Made by a program: the position numbers and the translations under genes. A stretch of DNA of 64,000 nt from Caenimonas soli (GTDB lineage Bacteria > Pseudomonadota > Gammaproteobacteria > Burkholderiales > Burkholderiaceae_C), in contig NZ_JABJVV010000025.1 of the NCBI RefSeq assembly GCF_013155545.1, positions 1 to 64,000 of the forward strand. The letters run 5' to 3'. Numbering within the stretch: position 1 is the first letter of the stretch; each line of letters begins with the position of its first letter. Under the pieces are notes generated by a model. It made no database searches. It had not been told where the DNA came from and saw nothing but the letters and a program-made list of their open reading frames with translations. Positions 7,959 to 17,080 of the stretch are shown piece by piece.

Positions 7959-9476
7959 CTACGTCGAGGCGACAAGATTCGCCACATTCTCCCTCACCTT
8001 CTTGCGGTCGATCTTTCCCGTGGCGTTCTCTGGCAGCGATTCGACGAAGTAGGTTTCGGCGGGCTGGTGGATGCGGGACAGGCTCGAGCCCACTGCGCGC
8101 TGGATCGTCTCGCGATCGAGCTTCAAGCCTTGCGCGCCTTGCTGCCGCACAACGACAGCCACCGGCACTTCACCCAGGTCGGCGTGCGCCTTGCCGACGA
8201 CGCAGCACGCGGCAACCCCTGGCACGGCAGCGATCGCTTCCTCGATCAGGTTGGGCGACAAATTCTCGCCGCCGCGGATGATGACGTCCTTCAGCCGGCC
8301 GGTGATGAACAGGTAACCCTCGCTGTCGAAGCGTCCGAGGTCGCCGGTGCGCAGTGTTTGGCCCGGCGAGTCGGGGACTCCGTCGCTCCCGTCGATCAGG
8401 TACCCCGTCACGAGGGTCGCGCCGCCGATGCATATTTCCCCATCGGTGTCCGGCCTGGATACTGGTTTGCCGTCCGCGCTGCGCAGGAAAACCGATTGTC
8501 CCTCCAGCGGCGTGCCGACGGAACCGACCTTTCGCCTGGCCGGCGGATTCATGGTGGAAGTACAAGTCGCTTCGGAAAGGCCGTAGGAAACCACGAGCGG
8601 CAAGCCAAACTTTTCTTCGATTCGCCGATGCAGCTCCTCGGTAATGGGGGCGGAGCCGCAGCGCAGCATGCGCAGCGAAGCCAGCGACTCGCGGGGAAAA
8701 TCGAGCGGGAGCATGCGGGCGAACATGGTCGGCACACCGGTCACGATGGTCGGCCTGTAGCGTGCCATCAGTTCGGGCATGTGCTCTGCCCTGAACCGGC
8801 TTGCGAGCGCAACGCTGCTCCCGGCGGCGAGCGGCGCCAATAGCTGGTTGTTTACGCCATTCGTGTGGTGAAGCGGCATGATGTGCAGCAGCCTGTCCGC
8901 CGGTCCGAGTCCGGTATGCCGGATCACGCCCAGTGTGTTTGCGAGCATGCCGCGGTGGTTCTGCAGCACGCCCTTGGGCTTGCCGCTGCTGCCCGACGTG
9001 AAGAGCAGGAAGCCGTCGCTTTCGGGTGAAAGCTGTTGTGTCCAGTAGGGCGGCACCTGTGGATCAGGCTCGAACGCGAGGCGGTGTTCTTGCGGAATGC
9101 CGCTGGCACTACCCTCGGCCGAATTGGCGGCATCTGCCAAGACCCACTGCAAGCCGGCAACGCGAGTGCGCCGCTGCGCTTCCTCGGCCCCGAGCTTCGG
9201 CTCAAGCGGGCATGGGCAGGCCCCCGCAGCCATCGCGCCGAGGATGCAGATCGCGAGATCGGCCGAGCGGTCCATCGCGATGGCGATGCGGTCCCCTTCG
9301 CGCACGCCAACGGCCCGCAGCCAGCCGGCACTGCGTCCGACAGCGTCGTGCAGTTCGGCGTACGTGTACCGGCGGCGTTCGTCTTCCAGTGCAAGCGTTG
9401 CGGCGCGGGCCGGATAAACCCAGCTGTTGCGGAAGACCGCTATCACGTGTCGGGGTGCATCGTCGATCGCGCTCAT
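7959..9476 (-). CDS. AMP-dependent acyl-CoA synthetase/ligase
   Basis: This 505-residue ANL-superfamily enzyme would activate a carboxylic acid to its CoA thioester through an acyl-adenylate. Visible motifs are the P-loop LLFTSGSSGKPKGV (about 183-196), YGLSEAT, the TGDLGRFDSEGYLFITGRLKD hinge region and the C-terminal lysine motif PENATGKIDRKK. The ATG at 9476 overlaps the stop of the CoA-transferase beta gene, so a longer N-terminal extension is rejected. It is the last gene of the operon starting at 15031. The substrate is unknown. Confidence 0.92.
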   Translation of the reverse strand: MSAIDDAPRHVIAVFRNSWVYPARAATLALEDERRRYTYAELHDAVGRSAGWLRAVGVREGDRIAIAMDRSADLAICILGAMAAGACPCPLEPKLGAEEAQRRTRVAGLQWVLADAANSAEGSASGIPQEHRLAFEPDPQVPPYWTQQLSPESDGFLLFTSGSSGKPKGVLQNHRGMLANTLGVIRHTGLGPADRLLHIMPLHHTNGVNNQLLAPLAAGSSVALASRFRAEHMPELMARYRPTIVTGVPTMFARMLPLDFPRESLASLRMLRCGSAPITEELHRRIEEKFGLPLVVSYGLSEATCTSTMNPPARRKVGSVGTPLEGQSVFLRSADGKPVSRPDTDGEICIGGATLVTGYLIDGSDGVPDSPGQTLRTGDLGRFDSEGYLFITGRLKDVIIRGGENLSPNLIEEAIAAVPGVAACCVVGKAHADLGEVPVAVVVRQQGAQGLKLDRETIQRAVGSSLSRIHQPAETYFVESLPENATGKIDRKKVRENVANLVAST

Positions 9477-10204
9477 CTCAGCTTCACCGCCGCGTCGCGT
9501 TCGAACTGCATTTGGGGGTCGAGCGCTGCCAGCGCCTCCCGCTCGCGCATCGTCGGCGGCTCTGCGGCGGCCGCACCTGCCGCGTCGAAACCGAAGCCCG
9601 TGCGTTCGCGCACTTCCTCCAGGCTCGATTCGGGATGCCACGACTGCAGCGCCAGGCGCCCGTCGCGCTTCACGAACACGGCAATCGGCGTCACGACGCC
9701 ATGGAAGCCGCCCCAGGAGGTGCGGAAGTCAAGCTTCTCGACAAGCGTGCGCTTCGAATGTTCAGTGCGCCACGTGCAGGAGCGCTTCGCAGTCGGCAGC
9801 ATGACGGCGCCGCCGCCTCCCCCGGGCAATCGCACCTTGGGCTGGTGCCAGTCGCCGATGACGGAATTGTTCGCGCACCCGTCGCCGTCGATCTGCGCTG
9901 CGCCCAGGAACGTCAGGTCCATCCGGCCGCGCGTGCACAGGTCATAGAAGTCCTCGTTCGCGAAGATGGACGCCGAGTGCTCGGCCAGCACGGGGTCCGA
10001 ACTCGAAAGGGGAATCTTCGACGGCGCCGGGTCCACACCGCCTGCGACGTTGATATACGTGAAGTCGAAGTCGTAGGCCCGCTTCGCGAGCAGGCATGCG
10101 AGCATCGGCATAGTGGAATTGACGCCGCTGAACGTAATTTCGTTGGGTCGGATGAATCTCGCGAGGTTCGTGACGATGAACGAGAAGCCGGACCACTCAG
10201 CCAT
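9473..10204 (-). CDS. CoA-transferase beta subunit (GctB/IpdB-like), catalytic Glu apparently absent
   Basis: The 243-residue protein (ATG at 10204, overlapping the alpha gene by 8 bp) matches family I CoA-transferase beta subunits: FLGAAQIDGDGCANNSVIGDWHQPKVRLPGGGGGA is diagnostic. In glutaconate CoA-transferase the catalytic Glu lies in a V-E-S-G segment; the aligned segment here reads N-V-A-G-GVDP, without Glu. This hints at a non-transferase activity, as in the ring-cleaving IpdAB pair of steroid breakdown. The alignment was made by eye. It should form a heteromer with the product of 10197-11033. Confidence 0.85.
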   Translation of the reverse strand: MAEWSGFSFIVTNLARFIRPNEITFSGVNSTMPMLACLLAKRAYDFDFTYINVAGGVDPAPSKIPLSSSDPVLAEHSASIFANEDFYDLCTRGRMDLTFLGAAQIDGDGCANNSVIGDWHQPKVRLPGGGGGAVMLPTAKRSCTWRTEHSKRTLVEKLDFRTSWGGFHGVVTPIAVFVKRDGRLALQSWHPESSLEEVRERTGFGFDAAGAAAAEPPTMREREALAALDPQMQFERDAAVKLR

Positions 10205-11033
10205 GACGCACCTCCGTCGCTTCCGGCGCCTTCGCGAGATGGGCGGCAAGGGCGGCATCGCCCTGCGGCAGGTAGTCTTCGACCGCGGGATAGTCGATCT
10301 CGTAGTTTGGCCAGCATGATCCGGGCCATGCGCCGTGCGGAACAATCGCGAAGGCTTCCACCATGAAGTGCGGCACCAGCGTCGCCTCGGGCTGCGCGGT
10401 GAAAACGGCCGTGTCGACAAGCCTCTCGGCCACGACAAGCACGCTCTTTGCTGCTCGGCTCATGATCCGGTCCCAGTGATGCGTGCCGGCGACGCGTACG
10501 TTGCCTTGCGCGTCCACCTCGCTTGCGTGGATCACGGCGAAGTCCGGCTGGATCGCCGGGATCACCCATACAGGGTCGCCTGCGCCGTACGGATCGTCCA
10601 GACGCTTCCAGCCATTGAGCGCCGGGATGTCGCTGCCGTGCAGCCCGCCGCAGGGCTGGAAGGGGATGCCGAATGCAGCCGCACGAAGGCCCGCCGTGAG
10701 GCTCGCGCAAGCGTGTTCCTCCAGTTTCGCCGAGCCGCTTTCGATCGCGCGCCGGTAGTACGGGGCAAGGCCGAAATTGCCTTCCATCGCCACGATGCCG
10801 GCACGCACCTTCCTCACGGCTCCGGCGCGGCACAAAATGTCAATGTCGTAGCCGGGCGACTGCTTGATGATTTCCAGGTCCGTCTTGCCCTGCCGGATCA
10901 GTTCACGCACGAAGGCAAACGGGCCGCGATGCAGGAAGCTGCCGCCAAGGGCCAGCGACGCCCCATTCGGTACCATTGCCACCAGTTCCTTCAGCTCCCG
11001 CTGCTTGCCGGAAGCGCCAAATCCACTGTTCAT
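10197..11033 (-). CDS. CoA-transferase alpha subunit (GctA/IpdA-like)
   Basis: The 278-residue protein contains the alpha-subunit hallmarks: LALGGSFLHRGPFAFVRELIRQG near residue 28, GNFGLAPYYRRAIESG, EEHACASLTAGLRAAAFGIPF and the segment HASEVDAQGNVRVAGTHHWD. It pairs with the beta subunit, whose gene it overlaps. The start at 11033 is 1 bp from the stop of the enoyl-CoA hydratase gene, so the genes are translationally coupled. The CoA donor and acceptor are unknown. Confidence 0.88.
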   Translation of the reverse strand: MNSGFGASGKQRELKELVAMVPNGASLALGGSFLHRGPFAFVRELIRQGKTDLEIIKQSPGYDIDILCRAGAVRKVRAGIVAMEGNFGLAPYYRRAIESGSAKLEEHACASLTAGLRAAAFGIPFQPCGGLHGSDIPALNGWKRLDDPYGAGDPVWVIPAIQPDFAVIHASEVDAQGNVRVAGTHHWDRIMSRAAKSVLVVAERLVDTAVFTAQPEATLVPHFMVEAFAIVPHGAWPGSCWPNYEIDYPAVEDYLPQGDAALAAHLAKAPEATEVRHG

Positions 11034-11034
11034 G

Positions 11035-11763
11035 TCATTTCTCCTGGGGGCGCAGGTAGTCTGCGATCCGTTGCTTCAATCCGGGCCGAACGGCCGAGCG
11101 CACTAGCCAGGCGAGATCCGTGTCGGCCTCGCGAGACGAAAGCACCTCGTACAGCGCGTTTCGGCTCCACTCGGGCAGGGCCGCCGCCGTGGCGCGTGCG
11201 CGTTCCACAACAGCCGGCCACTCCGCCTGTTCGACGACGCCGTGCAGGAAGGCCATTTGCAGCGCGCGTGGCGCGTCGAAAGTCGCAGCCTCTTCCTGCA
11301 GCGCAGTGGCCCGCTCGCGCCCGACGATCTCGCCGAAGCGCCGCGTTCCTAGCACCAGCCCGAACTTCAGCCCGGGCATGCGAAAACTGCTGTCCGCTGT
11401 GGCGTAGCGCTGCCGGCACGACGCAACGATGTCCACACCGGCGCCGAAAGTGCGGCCGTGCGCGAGAGCAACGGTGAGGCACGGCGACGATCCGATGGCC
11501 TGCAGCAGCATCTCCAGGCGCACGAAACGCAGCACGAGATCGCCTTCGGTTTGCTGTTCCACATCGGAGAAGTCGAAGCCCGCGCTGAAGTTCCTGCCTT
11601 CACCCTGGAAGACGAGTACCTTCGCGCCCTCGGCGGGCGCACGCTGCACGAAATCGCTCAACTCATCGACAAGCGGCGAAGACAGCGCATTGCGCTTATC
11701 GGGTCGTGCGAGCGAAATCGTCCAGACCTCGCCTTCCCGATGCAAAGTTGCCGAGCCGGTCAT
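11035..11763 (-). CDS. Enoyl-CoA hydratase/isomerase family protein
   Basis: The 242-residue crotonase-fold protein starts at the ATG at 11763, which overlaps the TGA of the CaiB gene. Crotonase signatures are LARPDKRNALSSPLVDEL, the oxyanion-hole segment GRNFSAGFDF and AHGRTFGAGVDIVASC. The usual first catalytic Glu region reads LKFGLVLGTRRFGE, so hydratase chemistry is not certain and isomerase or hydrolase activity is possible. It acts on a CoA thioester made by the neighbouring transferases or ligase. Confidence 0.88.
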   Translation of the reverse strand: MTGSATLHREGEVWTISLARPDKRNALSSPLVDELSDFVQRAPAEGAKVLVFQGEGRNFSAGFDFSDVEQQTEGDLVLRFVRLEMLLQAIGSSPCLTVALAHGRTFGAGVDIVASCRQRYATADSSFRMPGLKFGLVLGTRRFGEIVGRERATALQEEAATFDAPRALQMAFLHGVVEQAEWPAVVERARATAAALPEWSRNALYEVLSSREADTDLAWLVRSAVRPGLKQRIADYLRPQEK

Positions 11764-12929
11764 GTCTGCGACTCCATGGCGCTGCGAAGCGGCCCGAGCA
11801 ATTCCTCGTTGTGCTCGCCCAGGGCGGGCGGACGCCGCAGTACCGGCAGGCGTTCGCCCGAAAAACGCATGGGCGAAGCGAACGTGCGCGTGCGGACTCC
11901 GTTGGGCAGCTCCAGCGGCTGCACCCACTCCATGTGCTTCACCTGCGGATCGGCAAGCACCTGCGAGTAGCTGTTGATCGGCGCGCAGGGAACCCCTGCA
12001 GTGCGGAAGCGCTGGAGCCATGCGGCCGTGTCGGCTTCGGCGAATTCCTTCTCGAGAATGACCAGCAGCGCATCCTGGTGCTTGGCCCGCAGCGTCGGCG
12101 ATCCGAATCGCTCGTCCGAAAGGAGATCTTCACGGCCGACCACGTTGCACACGGACTTCCACAAGACGTTGTTGCCGGCAGCCATGCCGAAGTAGCCGTC
12201 CTTGCTGCGGAAGACGCGATACGGCGCGTTGCGCGGATGCGCGGAGCCCAATTGCACCGGGTCGCGTCCACTGCCAAAGAACTCGGAGGTCTGCAACGCG
12301 GCTATGCCCAGCGTGGCACCGAGCATCGGCACGTCGAGGTGCGTCCCCGCGCCCGTGGCTTCCGCATGCCGGAGCGCCGAGGCGATTCCGAAAGCCGCGT
12401 ACAGCCCCGCAGAGAAGTCGGCGAGGGGCACGCCGCACTTCACCGGCGGGCGGTCCGGCTCGCCAGTCACACTCATGATGCCGCTCATCGCCTGGATGGT
12501 CAGGTCGAAGCCGCCTTCCTGGGACCGCGGCCCGCTTTGGCCGTAAGCGGAAATCGAACAGTAGATGAGTGCAGGATTGAGCGCGCGCAGCGCCTCATAG
12601 CCGACGCCCAGACGATCCATCACGCCCGGCCGGTTGTTTTCGATCACGACCTGCGCTTCCTGCGCAAGGCGACGAAACACCTCGACGTCGGCGGGCTCCT
12701 TCAGGTTGAGGGTGACCGATCGCTTGTTGCGATTGAGCGATGCGAAGTTCTCGCTGTAGCCGTCGCTGATCGGCGGCCAGCTACGCAGCGTATCGCCTCC
12801 ATCGGGATTCTCGACTTTCACCACATCGGCGCCCATGTCGGCGAGCAGCATCCCGCAGTAGGGGCCGGCCGCGACGTTGCAGACTTCGATGACACGCACG
12901 CCTTTGAGCGGCAGGGGGGCGGATGACAT
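11760..12929 (-). CDS. CaiB/BaiF (class III) CoA-transferase
   Basis: The 389-residue protein shows LKGVRVIEVCNVAAGPYCGMLLADMGADVVKVENP at the N-terminus, NRNKRSVTLNLK, ENNRPGVMDRLGVGYEAL and the region PPVKCGVPLADFSAGLYAAFGIASAL, whose Asp is the usual nucleophile of class III enzymes. It moves CoA between carboxylic acids. The ATG at 12929 lies 14 bp after the Bug receptor stop. It is one of three CoA-activating systems in the same operon. Confidence 0.93.
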   Translation of the reverse strand: MSSAPLPLKGVRVIEVCNVAAGPYCGMLLADMGADVVKVENPDGGDTLRSWPPISDGYSENFASLNRNKRSVTLNLKEPADVEVFRRLAQEAQVVIENNRPGVMDRLGVGYEALRALNPALIYCSISAYGQSGPRSQEGGFDLTIQAMSGIMSVTGEPDRPPVKCGVPLADFSAGLYAAFGIASALRHAEATGAGTHLDVPMLGATLGIAALQTSEFFGSGRDPVQLGSAHPRNAPYRVFRSKDGYFGMAAGNNVLWKSVCNVVGREDLLSDERFGSPTLRAKHQDALLVILEKEFAEADTAAWLQRFRTAGVPCAPINSYSQVLADPQVKHMEWVQPLELPNGVRTRTFASPMRFSGERLPVLRRPPALGEHNEELLGPLRSAMESQT

Positions 12930-12943
12930 GAACACTTCTTCCT

Positions 12944-13906
12944 TCACAGCTTGACCTGGGCCGTCTTCTGGACGCGGCCCCATTTTTCGATTTCGCCCTT
13001 GACCATCGCATCCATGCGGTCCGGAGTGGTCGTGATGGCATCCGCGCCGGCCTTGCTCATAGCCGCCACGAACTCCGGCTTTTTCGCGACCGCCTGCATC
13101 GCGGCAGACAGCTGGTCGACGATCGGCTTCGGCGTGCCCTTGGGCGCCAGCAAGCCGTAGTAGGTGGTGACGTCGAAATCCGCCACGCCGGATTCCCGCA
13201 GCGTCGGCAACTCGGCAAGCATGCTGCTGCGAGCACCGCTCGTGACGGCGAGGATTTTGATTTTCGGATTCGTGTAGTGCGCGCTCAACGCAGGAAGCGT
13301 TTCGAACACGACGTCGATCTGGCCGCCCAGCAGGTCCGTCATGGCAGGGCCGCTGCCCTTGTACGGAACGTGCACGAGGTCGATGCCCGCCGCCTGCTTG
13401 AAGTATTCGCCTGTCATGTGCTGCGTGGAGCCGCTGCCGGCGGAGCCATAGGACAGGGCCTGCTTCTGCGCGCGGGCGTACTCCAGGAATTCCTTGACGT
13501 TGCTCACCGGCAGGGTGGCGCGAACGGCGAGCGCGAGCGGAACGCCGGCGCCCATGGAGACGGGCAACAGGTCGGTCTTCAGGTCGTAGGGCTTGTTGGT
13601 GGCAGCGACCGCATGGATCGTGAGGCTGCCGATGGCGGCGAACAGCAGCGTATAGCCGTCGCCGGCGGATTTGGCCGCCGCCTCTGCACCGATCTCGCCG
13701 CCGGCGCCGGCGCGGTTTTCGATGACGATCGACTGGCCCAGAGCCGCGGCGAGATGCTGGCCGTAGATGCGCGCCGTGATGTCGTTCGCGCCGCCGGGCG
13801 GGTAGGGCACGATCATCTTGATCGGTTTGCCGGGCCAGGCCTGCGCGAAGACTGTGCCGCTGGCGAGCGTGCTAAGTGCCGCGTAGAGGAAGTTGCGTCG
13901 ATGCAT
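12944..13906 (-). CDS. Bug-family periplasmic solute-binding receptor
   Basis: From the ATG at 13906 the 320-residue product has a signal peptide (MHRRNFLYAALSTLASGTVFAQA) and then the Bug hallmark WPGKPIKMIVPYPPGGANDITAR, VIENRAGAGGEIGAEAAAK and VPYKGSGPAMTDLLGGQIDV. Bug receptors bind carboxylates or amides in the periplasm and usually serve TctAB-type transporters, but no TctA/TctB genes are in this window. Its place between a TauD-like dioxygenase and CaiB suggests that it binds the operon's substrate or reports it. Confidence 0.93.
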   Translation of the reverse strand: MHRRNFLYAALSTLASGTVFAQAWPGKPIKMIVPYPPGGANDITARIYGQHLAAALGQSIVIENRAGAGGEIGAEAAAKSAGDGYTLLFAAIGSLTIHAVAATNKPYDLKTDLLPVSMGAGVPLALAVRATLPVSNVKEFLEYARAQKQALSYGSAGSGSTQHMTGEYFKQAAGIDLVHVPYKGSGPAMTDLLGGQIDVVFETLPALSAHYTNPKIKILAVTSGARSSMLAELPTLRESGVADFDVTTYYGLLAPKGTPKPIVDQLSAAMQAVAKKPEFVAAMSKAGADAITTTPDRMDAMVKGEIEKWGRVQKTAQVKL

Positions 13907-14017
13907 GTTGTCTCCGAAAAAGGAAAAAGCCGTCGTGGGTGAGGCGACGACTTTCCCATCGTTCACATCAGCGGGTCAAGAGTTCCACATTTGGGAACCA
14001 AAACCCAACTGCCCGAC

Positions 14018-15031
14018 TCAGCCGTTGTAGAAACGGCGTCCTTCGGTGCGCAGCCAGAGGCGCACCAAGTGCCGCTTCATGTCCTCGTCGTTGAAGTCGG
14101 TGTACCCGGTGCGGCGATGACCTAGGCGGCGGTTGTCGACGATCTGGATCTGGCCGGGCTCGAAGAAGAATTCACGGATCAGGTGCGGCTGGTTCATCGT
14201 GGTTTCCAACGTCTCGAGCGCGTCCTCGCTCAGCGGGTCGAGTTGGACGCCGGCCATCCTGTAGCCATTGACCACGTGCCGGTGGGACAGCCGGCTCGTC
14301 AGCCGCCCGTTCACCACCTGCATCAGAGGGTGGCTGATCACGGGCGGCGCATCCGGCGCATGTTCCTTGTTGCGATCGAACAGATAGGGCCCGAACAGGC
14401 GGTCCACGAGCCTTGGGTGCTTGGCAAGCATTTGGTTGTACACCGTGTGAAAGCTCACGATGCTGCTGATGCCTCCCTCCTTCGCCGGGCGAAGGCACAG
14501 CAGTGCAACGTAGTCGGGAGCGCAGACGTTGTAGCTGTTGTCGGTGTGGAAGTTCTGCTCGGCGTTCGTCACGTCGGGGCGCACGCCATTGCCCGGGGGC
14601 TTCCCGAGATCCGTGACGTCATAGATCATCTTGCCGTCCCAGCTCTGCGCCACCGGGCGCGAAACGAGTTGCGACAGGATCCAGTAGACCGCCTTGGCCT
14701 CCTCCTTGGAGAACTCATCCATCGGCAGCTTGTCGATGATCACGAAACCGACCCCGGCATCCAGCGTTTCCTTGACGCGGGCCATCATCTGGCGGCATGC
14801 ATCGAGACGGAAGCAGTCGGGCTCGAGCATCTCGACGGGCAACGGGTTGTCGCGAAGAACGGCGACGACGCTTCTGAGTTCATGGAGGGCTTCGGCGTCG
14901 AGCTTCACGATGCCGTCGCTCGGCCTCAGGCTCGCGGCATCCCACACCACGCTGCCCGCAACGGGCGTGCGCGGAATTGCCGACGGGGGGCTCCTATCCA
15001 ATTCGCTGAGGATGTTTCCGGCTGGCTGCAT
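14018..15031 (-). CDS. TauD/TfdA-family Fe(II)/2-oxoglutarate dioxygenase
   Basis: The 337-residue protein has the iron-binding H-x-D as NFHTDNSYNVCAPDY (about 163-177) and a distal His in VDNRRLGHRRTGYTDF, with Arg following for 2-oxoglutarate. FFFEPGQIQIVDN precedes the distal His as in this superfamily. It probably hydroxylates an organic acid at the start of the pathway; the substrate is unknown. It is the first gene of a seven-gene operon, divergent from the LysR gene at 15134 with about 100 bp between them. Confidence 0.87.
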   Translation of the reverse strand: MQPAGNILSELDRSPPSAIPRTPVAGSVVWDAASLRPSDGIVKLDAEALHELRSVVAVLRDNPLPVEMLEPDCFRLDACRQMMARVKETLDAGVGFVIIDKLPMDEFSKEEAKAVYWILSQLVSRPVAQSWDGKMIYDVTDLGKPPGNGVRPDVTNAEQNFHTDNSYNVCAPDYVALLCLRPAKEGGISSIVSFHTVYNQMLAKHPRLVDRLFGPYLFDRNKEHAPDAPPVISHPLMQVVNGRLTSRLSHRHVVNGYRMAGVQLDPLSEDALETLETTMNQPHLIREFFFEPGQIQIVDNRRLGHRRTGYTDFNDEDMKRHLVRLWLRTEGRRFYNG

Positions 15032-15133
15032 GATGTCTCCTGGGGAACGCTTTGATCGGGTGAGCGGCAGTTTAGGGAGACTCCGCTAGACTTGCCAATG
15101 AATTCGGGCGATGGCTTTCCATCGCTGCTGGCG

Positions 15134-16027
15134 ATGAACCTCAAGCAACTGGAAACATTCATTCAGATCGTCGGAAAGGGCAGCTTCGCTGCTGCTGCCG
15201 AGGCGCTGCACACCACGCAGTCCACGGTTTCGGCGCGGGTGAAGGACCTGGAGCACTACTTGGGGGTGGAGCTGTTCGACCGCAGCGCGCATCGCGCGCA
15301 GCTGACGGCGAAGGGCCGGGAGTTGTTCGAGATGTCTCGGCAGATCGTCGGAGCGCTGGAGCAACTGCGTGAGCGCATATCCGACCACGCGTCCCTCACG
15401 GGGACCTTGCGCCTGGGCGCGGTCGGCGTGGTGGCGGGCACATGGCTGCCGGCATTGGTGCGCGAGTTGCGGACGCGGCACCCCGCTCTCGAACTGCAGC
15501 TGGACATTGGTCTTTCGAAGTCGCTCACCCGGAAACTGCGCGGCTCCCAGCTCGATGTGGCGATCATCGCCGGCCGCCTGGAAGATGACGAATTGCACTG
15601 CGAATCCGTCGGCGAAGAGAGATTCGCGTGGATGGCGAGTCCTTCGCTGGGCGTGGGGGGCACCAGGCTCACGCCGTCGGATATCGCGGCTCATCCCGTC
15701 ATCGCATTCCCGCCGGAGTCTTTTCATCATGCGGTGACCAAGGCGTGGTTCAAGAACGGTGGTGCGCGCTACCAGCCGGCGATCACTTGCAGCAGCATGG
15801 AGGTCATCGCGCGGCTGGTGACCCAGGGACAGGGCGTCGGCCTCCTGCCGTGCGACTACTACGGCGCCGAGGTGTCGCTGGGCAAGCTGGAGGTCCTGCA
15901 CGCGGAGCCTGCAATGCCGGGCGCTGAGCTCACCTTGCTCTCGTTCGCGCAGCGGCCGACGGCTTTCGTGTCCGCCGTGACGGATGCAGTGAAGGCTGTG
16001 CTCTCACTCAGGCGATTCGGGCCATGA
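15134..16027 (+). CDS. LysR-family regulator of the 8-15 kb catabolic operon
   Basis: The 297-residue protein starts at the ATG at 15134 (MNLKQLETFIQIVGKGSFAAAAEAL), with helix-turn-helix HTTQSTVSARVKDLEHYLGVELFDR, then an effector-binding domain from about residue 90. The longer frame from 15092 adds residues outside the family pattern. It is divergent from the dioxygenase gene, the classic LysR arrangement, so it probably activates that operon in response to its substrate. Its 3' end overlaps the convergent IclR gene by 24 bp. Confidence 0.9.
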   Translation: MNLKQLETFIQIVGKGSFAAAAEALHTTQSTVSARVKDLEHYLGVELFDRSAHRAQLTAKGRELFEMSRQIVGALEQLRERISDHASLTGTLRLGAVGVVAGTWLPALVRELRTRHPALELQLDIGLSKSLTRKLRGSQLDVAIIAGRLEDDELHCESVGEERFAWMASPSLGVGGTRLTPSDIAAHPVIAFPPESFHHAVTKAWFKNGGARYQPAITCSSMEVIARLVTQGQGVGLLPCDYYGAEVSLGKLEVLHAEPAMPGAELTLLSFAQRPTAFVSAVTDAVKAVLSLRRFGP

Positions 16028-16819
16028 CAGAGCGTCGGCCGTGCCGAAGCGAACGCGGTTTAGCGCCGTGGGCGGCCGGCCGCCACCCAGCGCATCGGAG
16101 ATGCCGGCGGCAGTGGCGATCACCGCATCGGCCCATGTCGTCAGCACCGACTTTCGAAAGCGCGATGCCGGCCCCGAAATGCCGACGCCGGCGATCACGA
16201 ATCCGCGTGCGTCCATGACCGGCGCCGCGATACCCCACACGTCCTCGCGCCACTCTGCCCGGTTTGTCGCGTAGCCGCGCTGGCGAACCTTCTGCATGTC
16301 CTTGAGGAATTCGTCGCGGTTCGTAATGGTGTTGGGGGTGTGTCGCTTCAGAGCGCCGCAAGCGGATTCGAGGACGTGCTCCCGGGTGAATGCGAGTTGC
16401 GCCTTGCCGGTCGCGACGCAATATGCCGGCACCCGGCCACCGATCTGGGTGTAGGCGCGCACCGGGAACTCGCTGTCGACCTTGTGCACGTATACGACCT
16501 CGAGGCCATCCAGGACCGAAAGGTGAACACTCTCCCCTGTGAGTTCCATCAGGCCTTCCATCTGTCGCTCGGCGTGCCGGCGCAGATCGAGTTTCCCAAG
16601 GACGGCGGAGCCTAGTTCCCAGAGCTTGATCGAGGGTGTATACGTGCCGGTTTCTTCGTCGCGCAATACGAATCGCGTTTCCACCAGGGCTTGCATCAGC
16701 CGGTGGACATTGCTCTTGCCCATACCCAGCTCCTTGCCGATCTGCGTCAGGCTGAGCGCGCGCGGGCTGCGCGAAAGCAGTTCGAGCACGGCGAGGCCCT
16801 TAAGCAAGGTGTTGTTCAT
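16004..16819 (-). CDS. IclR-family transcriptional regulator
   Basis: The 271-residue protein has the N-terminal winged helix (LLKGLAVLELLSRSPRALSLTQIGKELGMGKSNVHRLMQAL) and a C-terminal ligand-binding GAF-like domain (about 85-250) with PAYCVATGKAQLAF and GYATNRAEWREDVWGIAAPV. It probably controls the adjacent catabolic genes together with the LysR protein. The gene starts 28 bp away from the soe-like scar at 16847. Confidence 0.9.
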   Translation of the reverse strand: MNNTLLKGLAVLELLSRSPRALSLTQIGKELGMGKSNVHRLMQALVETRFVLRDEETGTYTPSIKLWELGSAVLGKLDLRRHAERQMEGLMELTGESVHLSVLDGLEVVYVHKVDSEFPVRAYTQIGGRVPAYCVATGKAQLAFTREHVLESACGALKRHTPNTITNRDEFLKDMQKVRQRGYATNRAEWREDVWGIAAPVMDARGFVIAGVGISGPASRFRKSVLTTWADAVIATAAGISDALGGGRPPTALNRVRFGTADALSWPESPE

Positions 16820-16846
16820 GCCAGTATGTAGTTTAGGCCCGCTGGC

Positions 16847-17080
16847 CGTTGATCAGTTTTATCGGTCACGGCGAGAAGAATTATCCGTTTTATCGATTCA
16901 CCAAGGACGCCTAGCATTCCACAATGTTCAAGTTCCTATTGGTTGAGCGAGGCGTCTCCGTTTTTTCAGGCGTGCCGCCCTCAGAACCTCTACTACCATG
17001 TCGTTTCGTAGTGCGATTCCTGTCGTTCATGCGATGGGTGCTCATGTGGCACCAAAAGGAGGTGATTCGCGCGGATGCGA
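16847..17080 (+). repeat. Deletion-scar copy of the soe operon ends
   Basis: Bases 16847-16937 are a diverged copy of 19127-19218 (start of the LysR gene, the divergent promoter and the first codons of the molybdoenzyme gene); about 80 of 91 positions agree by hand. The copy then joins at 16936 directly to sequence resembling 23709 to about 23860 (end of the membrane-anchor gene and start of the SulP gene: L-L-x-E-R ... SFMRW ... VIRAD). It is what would remain of a second soeABC-sulP locus after an internal deletion of about 4.5 kb. No function is expected. Confidence 0.7.

Noticed and set aside
9026..10366. A 446-codon plus-strand frame opposite the ligase and CoA-transferase genes
   Set aside because: Antisense shadow; composition is Arg-rich and no family pattern is seen. 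The same holds for frames at 7911-8843, 11706-12926 and 20453-21682.
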